Origin: Rhipicephalus microplus
Taxonomy: Eukaryota > Arthropoda > Arachnida > Ixodida > Ixodidae
Length of the DNA stretch: 64,000 nt
Assembly: GCF_043290135.1 (NCBI RefSeq)
Contig: NC_134700.1
Span: 82,192,500-82,256,499, forward strand
Direction: 5' to 3'
The notes under the pieces are model-generated. The model was not told the origin of the DNA. It ran no database searches and worked only from the letters and a program-made list of their open reading frames with translations. Below, piece by piece: positions 10,708-22,581 of the stretch (within the stretch, counting starts at the first letter, position 1; the number at the start of each line of letters is the position of its first letter). Position numbers and translations under genes: made by a program.

Positions 10708-11244
10708 TCAATCTTTGTCACCAATTTCCTCCTGGCTTACTTCTCGGGGGCAGTTGAGTTTTCCGGGGTCCTCGTTGATGCCGGCTACTAATGTTCGAAA
10801 TTTGAAAATAAAATATGCCTCACGCTGTTCGCGCTCGCGTCTGTTTGAGAAACCGGACTGCAAAAAAGTTACGCTGATATTTTCAAAACTGTGGTTTGGC
10901 AGGCGCAGATGTCTATATAAAAGTAGCTTCGGCAGTGAAGTGGCGTGGTACCAGTGATTATGAAACCGCAGCCGAAATGGCGTGTCTGTTTGGCCGATAT
11001 ATTCTTGTCCGCAGATGTTGCAATGTAGCATGTATGTTACATTACTGGAGTCACAATTAAGGCTTTCAGTTATGCAGAATTTGAAATCCGAGAAGTTCGC
11101 TTTGGATTCACGTGTTGTGACCATCTGTGGGCATACCTTGCATCGAGCTTTTCCGCCGGGATGGCACCCTGATTGAAATTTGGGGGTGTTTGTTTTTGCT
11201 CTGACAAAAATGTCCTTCAGATTTTTATCCCGGCGGTACACCAC
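10708..11244 (-). CDS. Penelope GIY-YIG endonuclease domain (copy 1)
   Basis: A 178-codon frame encoding the C-terminal endonuclease of the PLE. It starts with YRRDKNLKDIFVRAK, has a CKVCPQ zinc-linker-type motif, then VTYMLHCNICGQEYIGQT, the GIY-YIG signature, with RLRFHNH behind it. In PLEs this domain nicks the target to prime reverse transcription. It ends in a stop at 10,708. The frame is separated from the RT by frameshifts around 11,250 and 11,474, so it would not be made as part of the full protein. Copy 2 has the equivalent at 41,998-42,534. Confidence 0.85.
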   Translation of the reverse strand: MVYRRDKNLKDIFVRAKTNTPKFQSGCHPGGKARCKVCPQMVTTRESKANFSDFKFCITESLNCDSSNVTYMLHCNICGQEYIGQTDTPFRLRFHNHWYHATSLPKLLLYRHLRLPNHSFENISVTFLQSGFSNRREREQREAYFIFKFRTLVAGINEDPGKLNCPREVSQEEIGDKD

Positions 11245-11270
11245 GTGAGGTGGCTTTGCGAAAATAGAAG

Positions 11271-12311
11271 TTAGTCGTTTGCTTTACCTGATTGTGTTGA
11301 AATGGCGGGAAAGTATGTTGTTGATTCGTGGCGCTGATGAGGAGTTAGTACAAGGTTCGTTTGGGAAGTCGTTTTAGATACTCTGTTTTGTCCCTTGATT
11401 ATATCATTCCTGTTCACGTTGCGAGCACATAGAATGGCATCGTCAATAATGTCTTCCGGATAATTTTGTTTCATTAAGAATGCTTTAGGTGCTCCGCGTG
11501 TCTGTCCAATTCCCGCATATCAGTGCATATTCTTCGGTACCGGTAGGCCTGAGAATATGGAATACCCGTTTTGCATTGCTTTGGGTTGCTGCTGTTGAAA
11601 TGTAGGTACATTTGACGGTCTGTAGGCTTTCTGTAAAGGTTTGTTGACAAGCGGTCATTTTTGACCGTGACAGTGACGTCCAAAAAGTTAATGCTAGTTC
11701 TGGAATTTTCGTGCGTGAATTTTATTGACGGGTGGCATTTGTTAAAATCCTCTATAAAGCGGAAAAGACTTCCCTCATCGTGGTTCCATATCATAAAAAT
11801 ATTGTCTAAGTATCTTCTGTAGTAGAAATTGTTTCAAGGTGCGTCCCTCAATGAAAGGGATTTCAAGTGAAGCCATAAAGGTGCTCGCGAAGTTTGGGGC
11901 CATTTTCGTGCCCATTGCAGTGCCACTGACCTGAAGGAAGTGCTTGCCGTTGAACTCGAAATGGTTATAATTTAGTACAAGTTCAAGAAGTGTAAACAGT
12001 ACCTCGCCACTTACACTGGTTGATGAGTCAGATTTCACATATTCAGAAACCATAGCCACTATTCCGTCATGGTGGGGTATGTTGGTGTACAGTGAGCAGA
12101 CGTCCATGGTCACCAGAAAACTGCCGCCTGGGATGTCGAGACTTGAAGTTTCGCAGATGAAGTGGTTTGTGTCCTTTAGGTAATATTGAAAATTTGGGAG
12201 GATGTTTTTTATTAAGGAATCGATGAATTCTGATATATTTTCTGTTGATGTGCTGTTACTGGATACTATCGGACGTCCTGGATTACCTGCCTTGTGTATT
12301 TTGGGGAGCAA
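11271..12311 (-). pseudogene. Penelope reverse transcriptase (copy 1), frameshifted
   Basis: Sense order: 12,311-11,775 contains LPKIHKAGNPGRPIVSS, VTMDVCSLYTNIPHHDG and GTAMGTKMAPNFAS, the PLE-type RT motifs; then a 1-base shift relative to copy 2 (GAAATTGTTTC against GAAAGGTTTC, about 11,826-11,836) throws the frame out just before the catalytic box. The box itself reads YLDN rather than YLDD in the shifted frame. 11,794-11,474 continues with SIKFTHENSRTSINFLDVTV, and 11,474-11,271 is the linker to the endonuclease. Both the frameshift and the lost Asp should abolish synthesis. Confidence 0.85.
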
Positions 12312-13033
12312 ATAAATAGAATCGACCGAGAACAGAATGGGCCGGTAACATTGCTTTTAACATTTTGCCGGTAATTTTCTCGTCCCGGCGAAGATTCTTT
12401 AGGGTTACTTTTATCTTCTTTTCAAATTCGGGAGTCGGGTCTGTTGGAAGTTCTTTGTAGAATTTTGTGTCTGATAGCTGTCGTTCCCCTTCCTTTAAGT
12501 AGTCCGACGTGTTTAGAATTACTATGCAGCCCCCTTTATCAGCCGGTTTGATACTAATTCCAGTGTTTTTTCGTAGTTCATCGAGTGCCCTTCGTTCTGA
12601 CTTTGATATGTTGTTTCGAAAGGGCCGATTTTTTTTCATACGCTCTGATGATATCTTTTTGAATCGCTGATATATACATATCGAGGTGTTTGTTCCTCTG
12701 CTCACCCGGACACCATGATTTGTCACCACCAATCTCTCTATTCTCGTCCGTACAGTCCTTGCCATCATGAAAGTATTCACGGAGGCGGAGATTACGCGCA
12801 ATGTTATCGAGGTCTTGGTACAGTTCAAATTCATTGAATCTACCGGATGATAGACAAAAGGTTAAGCCTCTCGACAAAAGTTGAAGATGAGCGGGTGTGA
12901 GTGTTGTGTTTGACAGATTGAGGACATTTTTCTCATAAGTTTTCGGCTGCTCTTGGCTATCACGTTGCACGGGAGTGTCAGCGTCATATTCGAGAGTAAG
13001 GATGTTTTGATTAGGATTGCAATGTAGTTTCAA
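12283..13033 (-). pseudogene. Penelope N-terminal region (copy 1), frameshifted
   Basis: Two overlapping minus-strand frames, 13,033-12,578 and 12,834-12,283, together cover the part ahead of the RT, with GRFNEFELYQDLDNIARNLR and ADKGGCIVILNTSDYLKEGE, the latter common to PLE proteins just before the RT fingers. They overlap in different frames, so at least one indel lies between them. No cysteine motif or start consensus could be fixed. Confidence 0.7.
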
Positions 13034-13627
13034 GTTCCAATTTTTCTACTCAAAGTTAGGTTGTGGTACGGGTGGTCCCTGGCGTTCTTGTACGGCCTCA
13101 TTCCTATTTTCCTGTTGCAGAGCAGTGGAGCTACTGCTGTCCCGCTTGAATTTTCTATCATTTACTACTGAAATTTCGCCTCTCTTCTTTAGTTCATATC
13201 TTTCCCGTTCTCATGCCTCATGCTCTCCGTGATTAGATAACAATTTCTGCGTGGCCTCCGTGACACTGTATTCGGCGGCCTTACGCTCACTATGGTCCGC
13301 AATGACCCGAGTCAGTTGCAAGGACGCTTCTAGCAATAATTTTCCCACTGCCCCCTTTCTGCTTCACTTAGTGTAGACATTGAGGGGTTGCAGGCTAGGC
13401 GGAGGCCCTTAGGTGCAATTTCGTGAGATAGATATTTGGTTAGATGTTCCGCGTGTTTTTCGTATTGCACCTGCTTTTCAAGGATTTTCCTAATCGATGG
13501 AAATGAGTGGGACCATGCGTGTTTAAGACTGCCCGTACCTTTTGTTTCCCCGTGTCATTTGGAATCCGCCGCCTTGGTCTTCGCCGCATTCGTCCGCCTG
13601 GTGTTGTAAGGCCTCACTGGTGCGAGG
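13034..13627 (-). other. Penelope 5' region (copy 1)
   Basis: Matches copy 2 (44,327-44,920). It ends in sense-strand text that translates to RPYNTRRTNAAKTKAADSK in one frame, followed by stops. No intact gene; probably the decayed PLE 5' end. Confidence 0.5.
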
Positions 13628-13732
13628 CAGGACGCGGCGGACGCGGACACGGTAGTTTGACCAGCTTCCATTACCGGATACATCGGTCGCATCGAGTCCC
13701 TAGAGCGTAAAACCGAGCAATTAGAGGCGAGC

Positions 13733-14002
13733 GTGGCAGCCCTCCCCACCCAAATCATGTCTGCAGTCTGCGAGTCCTTTCAGGACATGTTCACGGCAGC
13801 CTTAACGCAAGCACTTCCCGAAATTGTGGTGCAGGTCTCTAACTCAGTCCTTAAAGCCGTGCAGCCCTGGGTTATCGCCCAAATTAAAAACACCACTCAG
13901 AGCGACTCCACGCAGGTTAAACGCAAGCCGGCTTCCCGTCCGGCAGCAGAAGAAGGCTTTTTGGGGCCGGCTCCAGTTGCGGACCGGTCCTCTTCACCGT
14001 AA
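13733..14002 (+). pseudogene. LINE-B ORF1 C-terminal remnant
   Basis: An 89-codon frame, rich in Ala, Thr and Val, with FQDMFTAALTQALPEIV, ending in a stop about 50 bases before endonuclease-like text begins. The position and hydrophobic-helix pattern suit the tail of an I-type LINE ORF1; no zinc knuckle is left. Assignment rests mostly on position. Confidence 0.5.
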
Positions 14003-14049
14003 ATAAATACTAAAAGATGGCTAGCCGATCCAATAAACAAGCTAAATAT

Positions 14050-17000
14050 CTACAAATTTGAGATTATACAATGAAACTGCAGGGGTTTTAGAGCCTGGAA
14101 AAAATGGTCGCACCTCCAGCTCTACTTGCAGTCTCTCGGAAACATGCCCGCCTTGCTTGCTTTGCAGGAGCCCGGTTTGGACGTTAAATTCTCTGGCTAT
14201 AGCACTTTCCAGGGGGGGGGGGCTCGTCATCCATCCTGGTGAACAAGGCATATACCGTGATTCAGGTCGATTTAAACTTAAGTACTGAACAAGAATACAC
14301 AATGGTCAGAGTACTGCCTCTCAGACGTCGCGACCAGTCAATACACATCCTAAATATATACAGCCCCCCGCATAATCCACGCGTAACTTTTAGCAAAATC
14401 TTCCTCCGGGCGATCAAGATTGCAGACAAGGACCCCTTAGTGATCGTGAGAGACTTCAATGCTCCCAGCCTTCACTGGGGCTATGGGGCTATCACTACGA
14501 GAAGGCCAGAGGACGTAAGCTGGCGGAGCTAATGTCCACCCTTCGCCTCACGCTGCTCACAGATCCGGCATACCCCACTCGAGTGGGGAACTCGATAACC
14601 CGTGACACGTGTCCGGACCTCTCTCTCGTAAAAAAACGCTAAGGATGCTACCTGGCAGAACTTGGGCGATTCTCTAGGCAGTGATCACTGCCTTCTCCGG
14701 GTCACACTCCTGGAAAAGTCAGCTTATAAAAAATGCGGTCAAGCCAAGTTGACCGTTTGGACCCAATTTCGCAATCAGACTATCCCTCCCGTACTACTTT
14801 CTGGAGGCTATGCAGAATGGACTCAACACGTAAGCAACATTCAGAAAAGACTTGTTACTACCCTCCAAACCAACCAAGAAATCCCCGCAGTTGACACTCA
14901 CCTCCTACACTTGTGGGAGGCGCGCCGAAGCTTAACAAAACGTTGGAAAAAGCAGAAGACTAATCACAAATTACGTATACGCATATCTCAACTCACGGAA
15001 CAGGCTGCAGCGTATGCTGCCTAACTCTCAGATTCAAATTGAATAGCCCGCTGCGACGCCGCAGCTCGTCAGATGAGCTCGAAGGAGACATGGCGTCTAT
15101 TTCGCAGTCTCATAGACCCCTCTCAAACGAGAGGGGAGGCGCAGAAGCAGCTCCGGCGAGCTCTGCAAGGGTACCAAGGCACTCCGGCATAGCTTGCGGA
15201 TGCCGTGCGCTCCCTTCCGAATGGAAAACGTTACTTGTGACTTTTATCCCCAAAGCAGGCAAGGCCGTGAATACAGAAAATATGAGGCCCATATCACTGA
15301 CTTCGTGCGCGGGCAAGCTTATGGAGACGATGGTACGGGATCGCTTCTCCCCATACCTTGACGGCAAGGGCTTCTTTGCAGACACCATGTTTGGGTTTCG
15401 CCCACACATATCTGCACAGGACGTCCTTCTCCAGCTCCATAGGGCCGTAATACAGCCCATAACTATGCAACACAATGATAAAGCCATCCTCGCCCTTGAT
15501 ATGAAGGGGGCTTTCGACAATGTTAAACACAGCAGCATCCTGGCTAACGTGAGTTCCACCGAATGCGGGGCTAAGGCCTTTGCATATGTCAGAGATTTTC
15601 TCTATAAACGCCAGGCATTTCTTCGGATCGAGGACGAGGAATATGGCCCGTACATTATGGGAACACGGGGTACCCCACAGGGAGCAGTGTTATCACCACT
15701 CCTTTTCAACATTGCTGTGATGCGCCTTCCAAGCAAATTGGCCAGTGTGGAAGGCACACAAAACGCAGTATATGCCTATGATATTACAGTCTGGACCACT
15801 GAAGGGAGCCTTGGTGAAATGCAGGAACGCCTTCAGCAGGCCGCATCCATAGTCAAGGATGCCAACGTATGCCAACGATTGTGGACTCCAATGTACTCCA
15901 AACAAATCAGAGCTTCTGCACGTTAGAGCGAAGCCAAGAGATAAGTCAGCCATACACATCTCCCTGTCTGGGGTGCCCATCGGAGAGGTGGAGGAGCTCC
16001 GGATTCTGGGCCTGTTCATTCACCACAGACTCAGACCGGACTCCACTATAGCGAAACTCAAGAGAATAGGCGAACAGGTAGGGCGCATGATCCACCGCGT
16101 TTCCAACAAGCGGGGTGGTCTGCGGGGCAGGGACGCGCTTCGGCTCACCCATGCCTTCGTGACTAGCCGGATCCTCTACGCCGCCTCATACATTCGCACC
16201 AACAAGCAAGAAGATGAAAGATTACATGCCATCATTCGTAAGGCTACTAAACGAGCTCTGGATCTCCTGGTGGCCACTTCCAACGCCAAACTGAGGGCGT
16301 TAGGAGTGCTCAACTTCTACCAGGAGTTGCGGGAGACCCACCTCATGAATCAATATACGCGGCTCGTGCAGACGGCTCCCAGGCGCCGCCTGCTGAACCG
16401 CTTACATATACAGCACACTTGCACTGCAGAGGAGGTGGAGCGTATTCCGGAACTGTGTCGGCATATACTCTCGGTCTCTCCACTCCCCAGTAACATGGAT
16501 AAGCACACGCACGAAAGCAGAAGACAGGCGCGGGCTCGGACGCTCGATAGGCAACACGGCTCCCGACCTGGTGTATTCTACGTAGATAGAACAGGGCCTT
16601 CGCCCACGGGATCCCGGTGAACTACACGGCCTGTGTAGTTCACCGGGAAAAGCATGTCAATGGGCTCTCGTTCCGAGCACAAAATCCAGAGCGCGCTGAG
16701 GAAGTCGCGATAGCGCTTGCTGCTGCGGACCCCAACTCGAAAGTTATCATCACGGACTCCCGGAAAGCATGTGCTCATTACTTGGTAGGAGAGATATCCC
16801 CCCTATCCACCCAAATTCTAAAACGGGCTCTCGCTGATCAAGCCCCGAAACGCATCGTATGGGCTCCTGGCCATCAGGGCTTACGATGTAATTAGGCCGC
16901 TGACGCGGCCGCCCGAGCGCTTACCCACTGGGCTCCTCACCTTGGCTCTTATGACTCGGAGGCCAATACACCGCTGTTGCGGTTCAAAGAAATTCTGACC

Positions 17001-17275
17001 TATTATTGCGACACTCACCGCCCTTACCCGGCTCTTGCAAAGGGGCTGATAAGGCGGAAGAGCGAACTCTAAGGCGCCTGCAGACTGGTACTCTACTCTG
17101 TCCTGCAATCCTAAAACATTTCGATGCGAACACAGATGGGCGGTGCCCACACTGTGGGGAGACGTGTGATATCTTCCACATGGTATGGGCATGTCCGAAA
17201 ATCCCCACCCACCCCCTTCCTGTACCCCTTCCCGAGAGGCATGGGAGAGTGCCCTCCTCAACTGCTCATCACTAG
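14050..17275 (+). pseudogene. LINE-B ORF2: endonuclease, RT, RNase H, zinc motif
   Basis: 14,239-14,532 holds the endonuclease piece with IYSPPHNPR and VRDFNAPSLHWGY (the usual G before DFN is R). 14,662-15,024 covers SDHCLLRV. 15,039-15,926 is the RT: LVTFIPKAGKA, MRPISLTSCAGKLME, LALDMKGAFDNVKH, GTPQGAVLSPLLFN, and YAYDI in place of the catalytic YADD, so the enzyme is dead. 15,859-16,620 is the thumb and connection (VTSRILYAASY). 16,617-16,895 is RNase H (VIITDSRKA, VWAPGHQGL). 17,006-17,275 has CPHCGETCDIFHMVWAC. Each piece is in a different frame from its neighbour. Confidence 0.8.
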
Positions 17276-17437
17276 AGTCTCAACGGGTTCTGGTGAGACG
17301 GGTGCGAGTAGGGGCCTCGTCACCTCGTTATGCGGTGTCCCGGACTAAGGACGCCGACCATGTAGCGGGGTTCATGCTTTGGCCCCGTACCTCTCTCTTT
17401 TATAATAAATGTTTTTCATCATTATCATCGCGCCGAC

Positions 17438-18501
17438 GTGTGCCAGGTGCCAAAAGATGTGATTTGCAGAAGTTTCAGTGAGGCGTCGTCGTCCAAGGAT
17501 CACGTGTGCACCCCCGAGTGTGCCCTCTGTGGAGGGCCTCACGCTACAGCGGACAGGGTATGCAGACAACGCTTTCAAGTACCATATGTAGTTTGCCGAA
17601 GAAGACATGAACGTCAACGCACCAAGTCCCCAGCGCCGACCAGCACCGAGCACCTGCAGAGCCACAGCAGATCGCCATCGAGAGGGCGCACTGGACAACC
17701 AGCGCCACGGTCATCATCCAAGAGCCGTTGCTCCAGATCCCGGGGACGCTCGCGATTCAAAACCCCTCTGCTGTTCGACTACATACGCCGGCCGCCAGGG
17801 ATACTCGCTGGGCCGACTTTGCTAAGAAAACGCCATTCATGGTACCGAGGAAAGCGCATTCACTGTCAGAGCATGGCGTGGATAGGATTGCGAAAGCGCT
17901 TTGCTAAGGAGCGCTTTTGAGCGTCTTCAAGCAGAGGTAGCTGAACTAAACTTGGCGACCGCGTCGTCACCCTCACAGTCGCCACCTCATCGGGAACACC
18001 AGACGTGCCCATTGAGATGCCGTCTGAGGCACCTGCAGACGAACGTCCCATAAAGAAGAGAGCTCTGTCCCAGCCTTTACGAAATGAGGGCTGGACATTC
18101 TGAAATCTGCCTTTAACGAGTTTAAAAACGACATGAAAGAATTTCAAGCCGAATTGAGGAACATGCTCAAGTCCCTGAGAAAAGCGTTCTCAACTTTGAG
18201 CATGAGGGTTGCAACACTCAAATCCAAGAATAATAGTGGGCCGTCAGGTTCAACAGGGGCAAGTCCTTCGTTTTCATCCGGTATCCCCAAACCTAGGGAC
18301 ACTCTAAAGGGGGAAAGCAGGCCCCTATACGTATTGTGCTGCAAGGCAAATCAAACTAAAGTTGCAATCTTGGCGGGTCCGACTAGTAATAGTAACATTG
18401 TAGTTTGGCAGCGGAACTGTTGTGGATCTCTGCGTAAGAACGCGGTCCTTAAGCAATTCATTCGGTCACATACTAACAAGCTGGAGAACGTCCTGCTCTA
18501 A
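17438..18501 (+). pseudogene. LINE-C ORF1 (zinc-knuckle, Arg/Ser-rich) remnant
   Basis: 17,438-17,920 encodes CTPECALCGGPHATADRVC followed by RRRHERQR and an Arg/Ser-rich tail (SRSPSRGR), the knuckle arrangement of I-type LINE ORF1 proteins that bind the element RNA. After a frame break, 18,133-18,501 encodes FQAELRNMLKSLRKAFSTL, a coiled-coil-like stretch, then sequence leading to the endonuclease. The N-terminus is missing. Confidence 0.6.
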
Positions 18502-21500
18502 GAAACATTGATGAACTCATTTACCTTATCGAGCTATCGGTCCCACTGCTTGTTCGGGCAAGATACAAGAGGTATCTGCACCCTTCTCTCGACGAAGTTT
18601 ACCACCGTAGTTCACGATCTTTCCATGAGCCTTAGGAAAACTGAGCACATGTTTTCCGAGGTTATACCAAGTGGGTAGCTTCGGAACCGCCTCTTCATTG
18701 TGAATATTTAGAGTACTCCTAGGGACATGAGACAGCGCTTCACTTCGCTAATATCCAGGACAATAACAAAGGCAGCTGGAGCCACACCTATTATTTCCGG
18801 GGACTTCAATGCCCAACATCAGGAGTGGGGATATCACCACACTAACGCTAAGGGTAGAGATCTCTGACAGGCTGCTTCAGACTACAACCTAACTCTATTC
18901 ACGGATCCTTCGTTTCCTACTAGAATTGGAAATTCATGCTCCAGGGACACTACCCCGGGCCTAACCTTCGTGGCAAACTCGGGGTCGGTAACCTCGCACA
19001 ATCTGAACGAAAGTCTCAGCAGTGATCATCACATTCTCGTCACTTCGATGGAAATACAGAGCAGACCTCCAAAAGAATTTCAGTTCACTAATGGGATCGT
19101 TTCCACGAAATCAGGGCGCAGAAAAAAGAGAATCGGGAGGGAGTCTCCAGATTCTTTCGATCCCTGGGTGGCACAGCTCAAGGTGGATGTACCTGCAGCT
19201 ACCAACAAAGTCCATAGTTACTGATCTTAGGGTTGACAGAATGGACAGCCGTCTAGCGCATTTGCGCGACGTTAAAAACCTCCTTCTTCATAGATGGAAG
19301 GGACAGAAACTGAACCGTAGGCTGCGGAAAGAAATTGCTGAGCTTAATTTCCAGATTAACGAACACTGCCAGACGCTCTCTAGACAATAACGAGATGAAG
19401 TTTGCAATTCGGCCGATGGCCAGATGCACAGAGGAGGCAGGTGGAACTTGCTGAAGCACCTGTTGAAAGAATCTAACTCGAAATCCAACGAGAGGTGGGC
19501 GATAGACAAAGTCCTCCATATAGCCAGACAAGAAGACTCAGAAGAAAAAGTTTTCGAACGGCCCACGAAAACTTATCTGCCAGTTGATCTCTCGTGTGAT
19601 GCCGACTATCCCCTTTACGAGGGTCCGCACGTGGGGTCTTTAGACGAACCTTTCAGCACGGTTGATGTGAGGGAGGTTCTTATGAAACTGAATAGTCGAT
19701 CAGCCCCAGGCCCGGACGGTATCTCAAGTGGAATTCTGCGTAATCTCGGCGATGCTTTCATACAAATACTCACGGATGAGCTTAACAAAGTATGGGAACA
19801 GGGCACTGTCCCGGAATCGTGGAAGCTGGCGTCAGTCATCTTTATCTGGACATCAGAACGTCCACTGAATATTTGTAATCTACGTTCCATATCACTTACA
19901 TCCTGCATAGGAAAGGTAGCCGAACACGTCTATATTAGCCGCATTACTCAACACATTGAAGACCATGGCTTATTTCCGTGCAACATGATTGGCTTCCGAC
20001 CAGCATTATCCTCCCAAGATTCCATGAAGTTCACTGAACACCAGATTATCGACGTTAAAACGACAGATGTCAGGGAAATCTTGTAACTAGATTTAGAGAA
20101 AGCTTATGAAAATCTATCCTTTACTCATATTCTCAACTTCATCCCTACTTTTGGCTTGGGGCAGAGATTTCACGCATTCATCAGCTCTTTCCTCATAAGC
20201 AGAAAGGCCATGATTTGATAGGAGATCTGAAATCAGAACCCGTCGTTCTTGGCTCCAAAGGTACGCCGCAGGGTTCGGTGGTCTCACCACTTCTGTTCAA
20301 TATCGCTATGTGTGAGCTTTCCAAGAGGCTTTCGTAGATACAAGGCATACGTCATACCCTTTACGCCGATGACATCACTGTCTAGTGCACGGGTGGGAGA
20401 GAAGGCAGAGTAGAAGAGGCACTCCAACGGGCTATAGAATACACCGAAGCTTTTCTTAGTGGCACTGGACTACGACTCTTTCCAACCAAGTCGGAACCTA
20501 TGCTTTACAGACCTAATAGAAGGGGTGTAAAGCCTCGAGGCTGGGTTCCCCTTCCAGATATCAATTTAATGCTTCGCACCAGCTCTAGTCATATCATCCC
20601 TAGAGTAGAGATAATCAGAGTACTTTGAACGCTTATAGAGGTCAATGGCACAAATGATCACACCATAAACAAGCTCACAACTAAAACGACAAGCATGAAT
20701 AGTCCTATCCTTAGGGTCTCCAACTCTTGATTTAGCTTGAGAGAAAACAATTTACAAAGACTATTCCACGCTTTCTTAATAAGCCACATTACTTATGTTG
20801 CGGCCATGCACTTTTTGTAAGTCATGAAAGGCCAAAATTAATCATCTGATCCGTAAGAGCATCAAAAGAGTGCTAGGAGCCCCTTCGGGAACCAGTACGG
20901 AACGCCTCATGCAGTTGGGTATACACAACCGTTGGAAGAGATCATCGAAGCACAGCATACGGCTCAGATGGCCAGGCTCTCCTTCTCGGCTGCAGGAAGG
21001 AGCATCCTGACAATCCTAGAGTATAGTGCGGTAGAAGAGGAACGTAGTCAGTCTCTCACTAAAAAGCAAACGACCAACATTATGGTCGCTTTGTTTCTCC
21101 GCAACGTACATCCGCAGCACAACGTGAACATGCGGATAGCCTGGGGTGAAGCACTGCTCAAGAGTGTTCATGCAAACCCGGGTTCTGCATGCTTCGTAGG
21201 CGCGGCGCAATACGGTCGAACAGCCAACTTCTCGGTCGTTGCAGTTGACCACGCAGGATGTGTTATTCACTCCGCGTCTATCAGGAACACCACTCCCGCC
21301 AAAGCTGAACAAGCAGCCATAGCTGTCGCTCTCCTTGACGACTACCGGCAACACATCTATACAAACTCACGAGCAGCAGTGCGAGCCTTTACATCTGGAT
21401 CGGTATCGGCTGAAGTAGCTCGCATCTTAGGTAATATGCATATTTCAGAACACGCCATAATTAAGTTTGCGGCTCACCTCGGATCACATTTAGCCTCCAT

Positions 21501-21994
21501 GCAAACCTAAACGAGATCGCCCACGCCCGAGCACGCGCACTTACTTACCGTCCTGGGCAGCCTGCGGGACCTTCAGACTCAAACCTAATAGTCTTTAGGG
21601 ATGTTCTCCTCACTTTCAACTAGGTGACTAAACATTATCAGCTCGGCAGAAGGATTTTCCCCCATCCTCATATGCAATTTTGCAGGGCCAGACATCTACC
21701 CTCCGTGTGCTTCAAACCAGGTCGTACCCCAGTCATCGTTCCCACAACCAGTTTCTTGCAAGCAATAATCCAACATGCCCAGATTGTTGCGCCATATAAA
21801 CGTTAGAACACATGCTCTGGCAGTGCTCCTCATCACGCGATTCTCGGCACATGACTGAGGAAGAATGGAGCTCTGCGCTCAGGAGCTCAGAACTTGCACA
21901 TCAACTCTATGCTGTCCAGAGGGCCCACGACGCGGCGGTGAGGCTCGGCCTACCCGTTCCGACGTGGGAGCGGCCCACTGCTCTACCTCCTTGA
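18502..21994 (+). pseudogene. LINE-C ORF2: endonuclease, RT, RNase H
   Basis: Around 18,800 the frame reads ISGDFNAQHQEWGYHHT, the endonuclease motif, followed by a stop. 18,970-19,224 and 19,022-19,390 are linker pieces. 19,424-20,086 is RT: RSAPGPDGISSGILR, SWKLASVIFI, LRSISLTSCIGKVAE, MIGFRPALSSQDS; further RT text continues through stops to LYADDITV near 20,365 and FPTKSEPMLY. 20,932-21,510 is the RNase H domain with AEQAAIAVALLDD. A final stretch to 21,994 includes LWQCSSSRDSRHMTEEEW. The catalytic YADD survives but in-frame stops (for example at 20,084) prevent translation. Confidence 0.75.
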
Positions 21995-22015
21995 AATAGT
22001 GTTCCTCAGGACCTC

Positions 22016-22453
22016 AATAATGTTCTTTGTCTGTCTATCTGACTTATTACATATTATAATAAAAAGCTTTATAATTGGTACAATTGAGGGAGCATCAAAA
22101 TTCGGTCCAAAAATGTGTAACCTTTTCACTGTATGTTTCATTACATTCAAATTGAATAATATTCTACAAGACCACCTAATTCTTGGCCAATTTGCTACAG
22201 TGGGTATGAGCAATAGAGAAGGTGAACGAGAACAAGAACATGTTATTTTTGTGCCGCAGATCCAAATATTCTCTTGTCATTCTTCTTGTATTGTCCTTCT
22301 CTCAATTGGAAAGTGAGGTATATAGTTTTCAACCACCAATAATCTAAACTACTGTGACTGAAGTTATTTCTACGGAAACTTTTGGACCCATTGAATGTTC
22401 ACCTTTTAGAAGTACGTCCACTTAACACGGAAGAAGCAACAAGAGTGAACGTG

Positions 22454-22489
<36 letters not shown>

Positions 22490-22505
22490 AGTGTGTATAT
22501 GTGTG
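22016..22505. other. No gene; AT-rich with (TA)n
   Basis: AT-rich spacer. (TA)n at about 22,455-22,486 followed by a GT-rich run to 22,505. No coding frame or known element recognised. Confidence 0.6.
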
Positions 22506-22581
22506 TGTGACGCTATGATGAATGGGCGACGTGGCCTGGCTCATACGCCATGTTTATTCTATTCTCACTTCTTCCTCATCA
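22506..22581 (-). repeat. 76-bp terminal repeat (3' LTR-like)
   Basis: Matches 24,135-24,210 with 4 substitutions and no indels; TG..CA on the minus strand. Confidence 0.8.

Larger units (their letters stand above)
1..13627. repeat. Composite segmental duplication, copy 1
   Basis: This block matches 31,690-44,920 almost base for base and runs off the left edge of the window. It holds the same nested order of elements as copy 2: LINE-A, a Harbinger transposon at the identical LINE position, a (TA)n run and a Penelope-like element. In the first few hundred bases I count roughly 1% substitutions. Large differences are 299 bp (605-903) present only here and a 120-bp tandem duplication (4,505-4,744) present only here. 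The match stops at about 13,627, where LINE-B sequence begins. An identical insertion site in both copies means the block duplicated after the nesting. A misassembled second haplotype is an alternative. Confidence 0.9.
9988..13627 (-). mobile_element. Penelope-like retroelement, copy 1
   Basis: Minus-strand Penelope-like element (PLE): N-terminal region (13,033-12,283), a telomerase-related reverse transcriptase (12,311-11,474), a linker, and a C-terminal GIY-YIG endonuclease (11,244-10,708), followed by a long 3' UTR with purine-rich tracts and a hammerhead-like motif, ending beside (TA)n. The arrangement RT then GIY-YIG is specific to PLEs. Several frameshifts make it inactive. Its 5' side is cut by LINE-B at about 13,628. 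Confidence 0.88.
13630..17430 (+). mobile_element. LINE-B, I/R1-type non-LTR retrotransposon, decayed
   Basis: Plus-strand LINE with, in order, a short ORF1 remnant, endonuclease, reverse transcriptase, RNase H and a C-terminal CCHC-like motif, ending in TTTATAATAAATG plus an ATC-rich tail near 17,430. RNase H after RT places it in the I superfamily broadly. Frames are broken at least at 14,520, 15,030, 15,900, 16,620 and 16,900. Its 5' edge abuts or cuts the Penelope element. Confidence 0.82.
17432..22015 (+). mobile_element. LINE-C, I/R1-type non-LTR retrotransposon, decayed
   Basis: Second plus-strand LINE directly after LINE-B. It has a CCHC-type ORF1 remnant, endonuclease, RT with LYADDITV, RNase H and a final zinc-like stretch. 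Numerous stops show it is old. Boundaries are inferred from the end of LINE-B and the end of recognisable coding text near 22,000. Confidence 0.75.

Noticed and set aside
15110..15559. 149-codon minus-strand frame
   Set aside because: Antisense of LINE-B reverse transcriptase.
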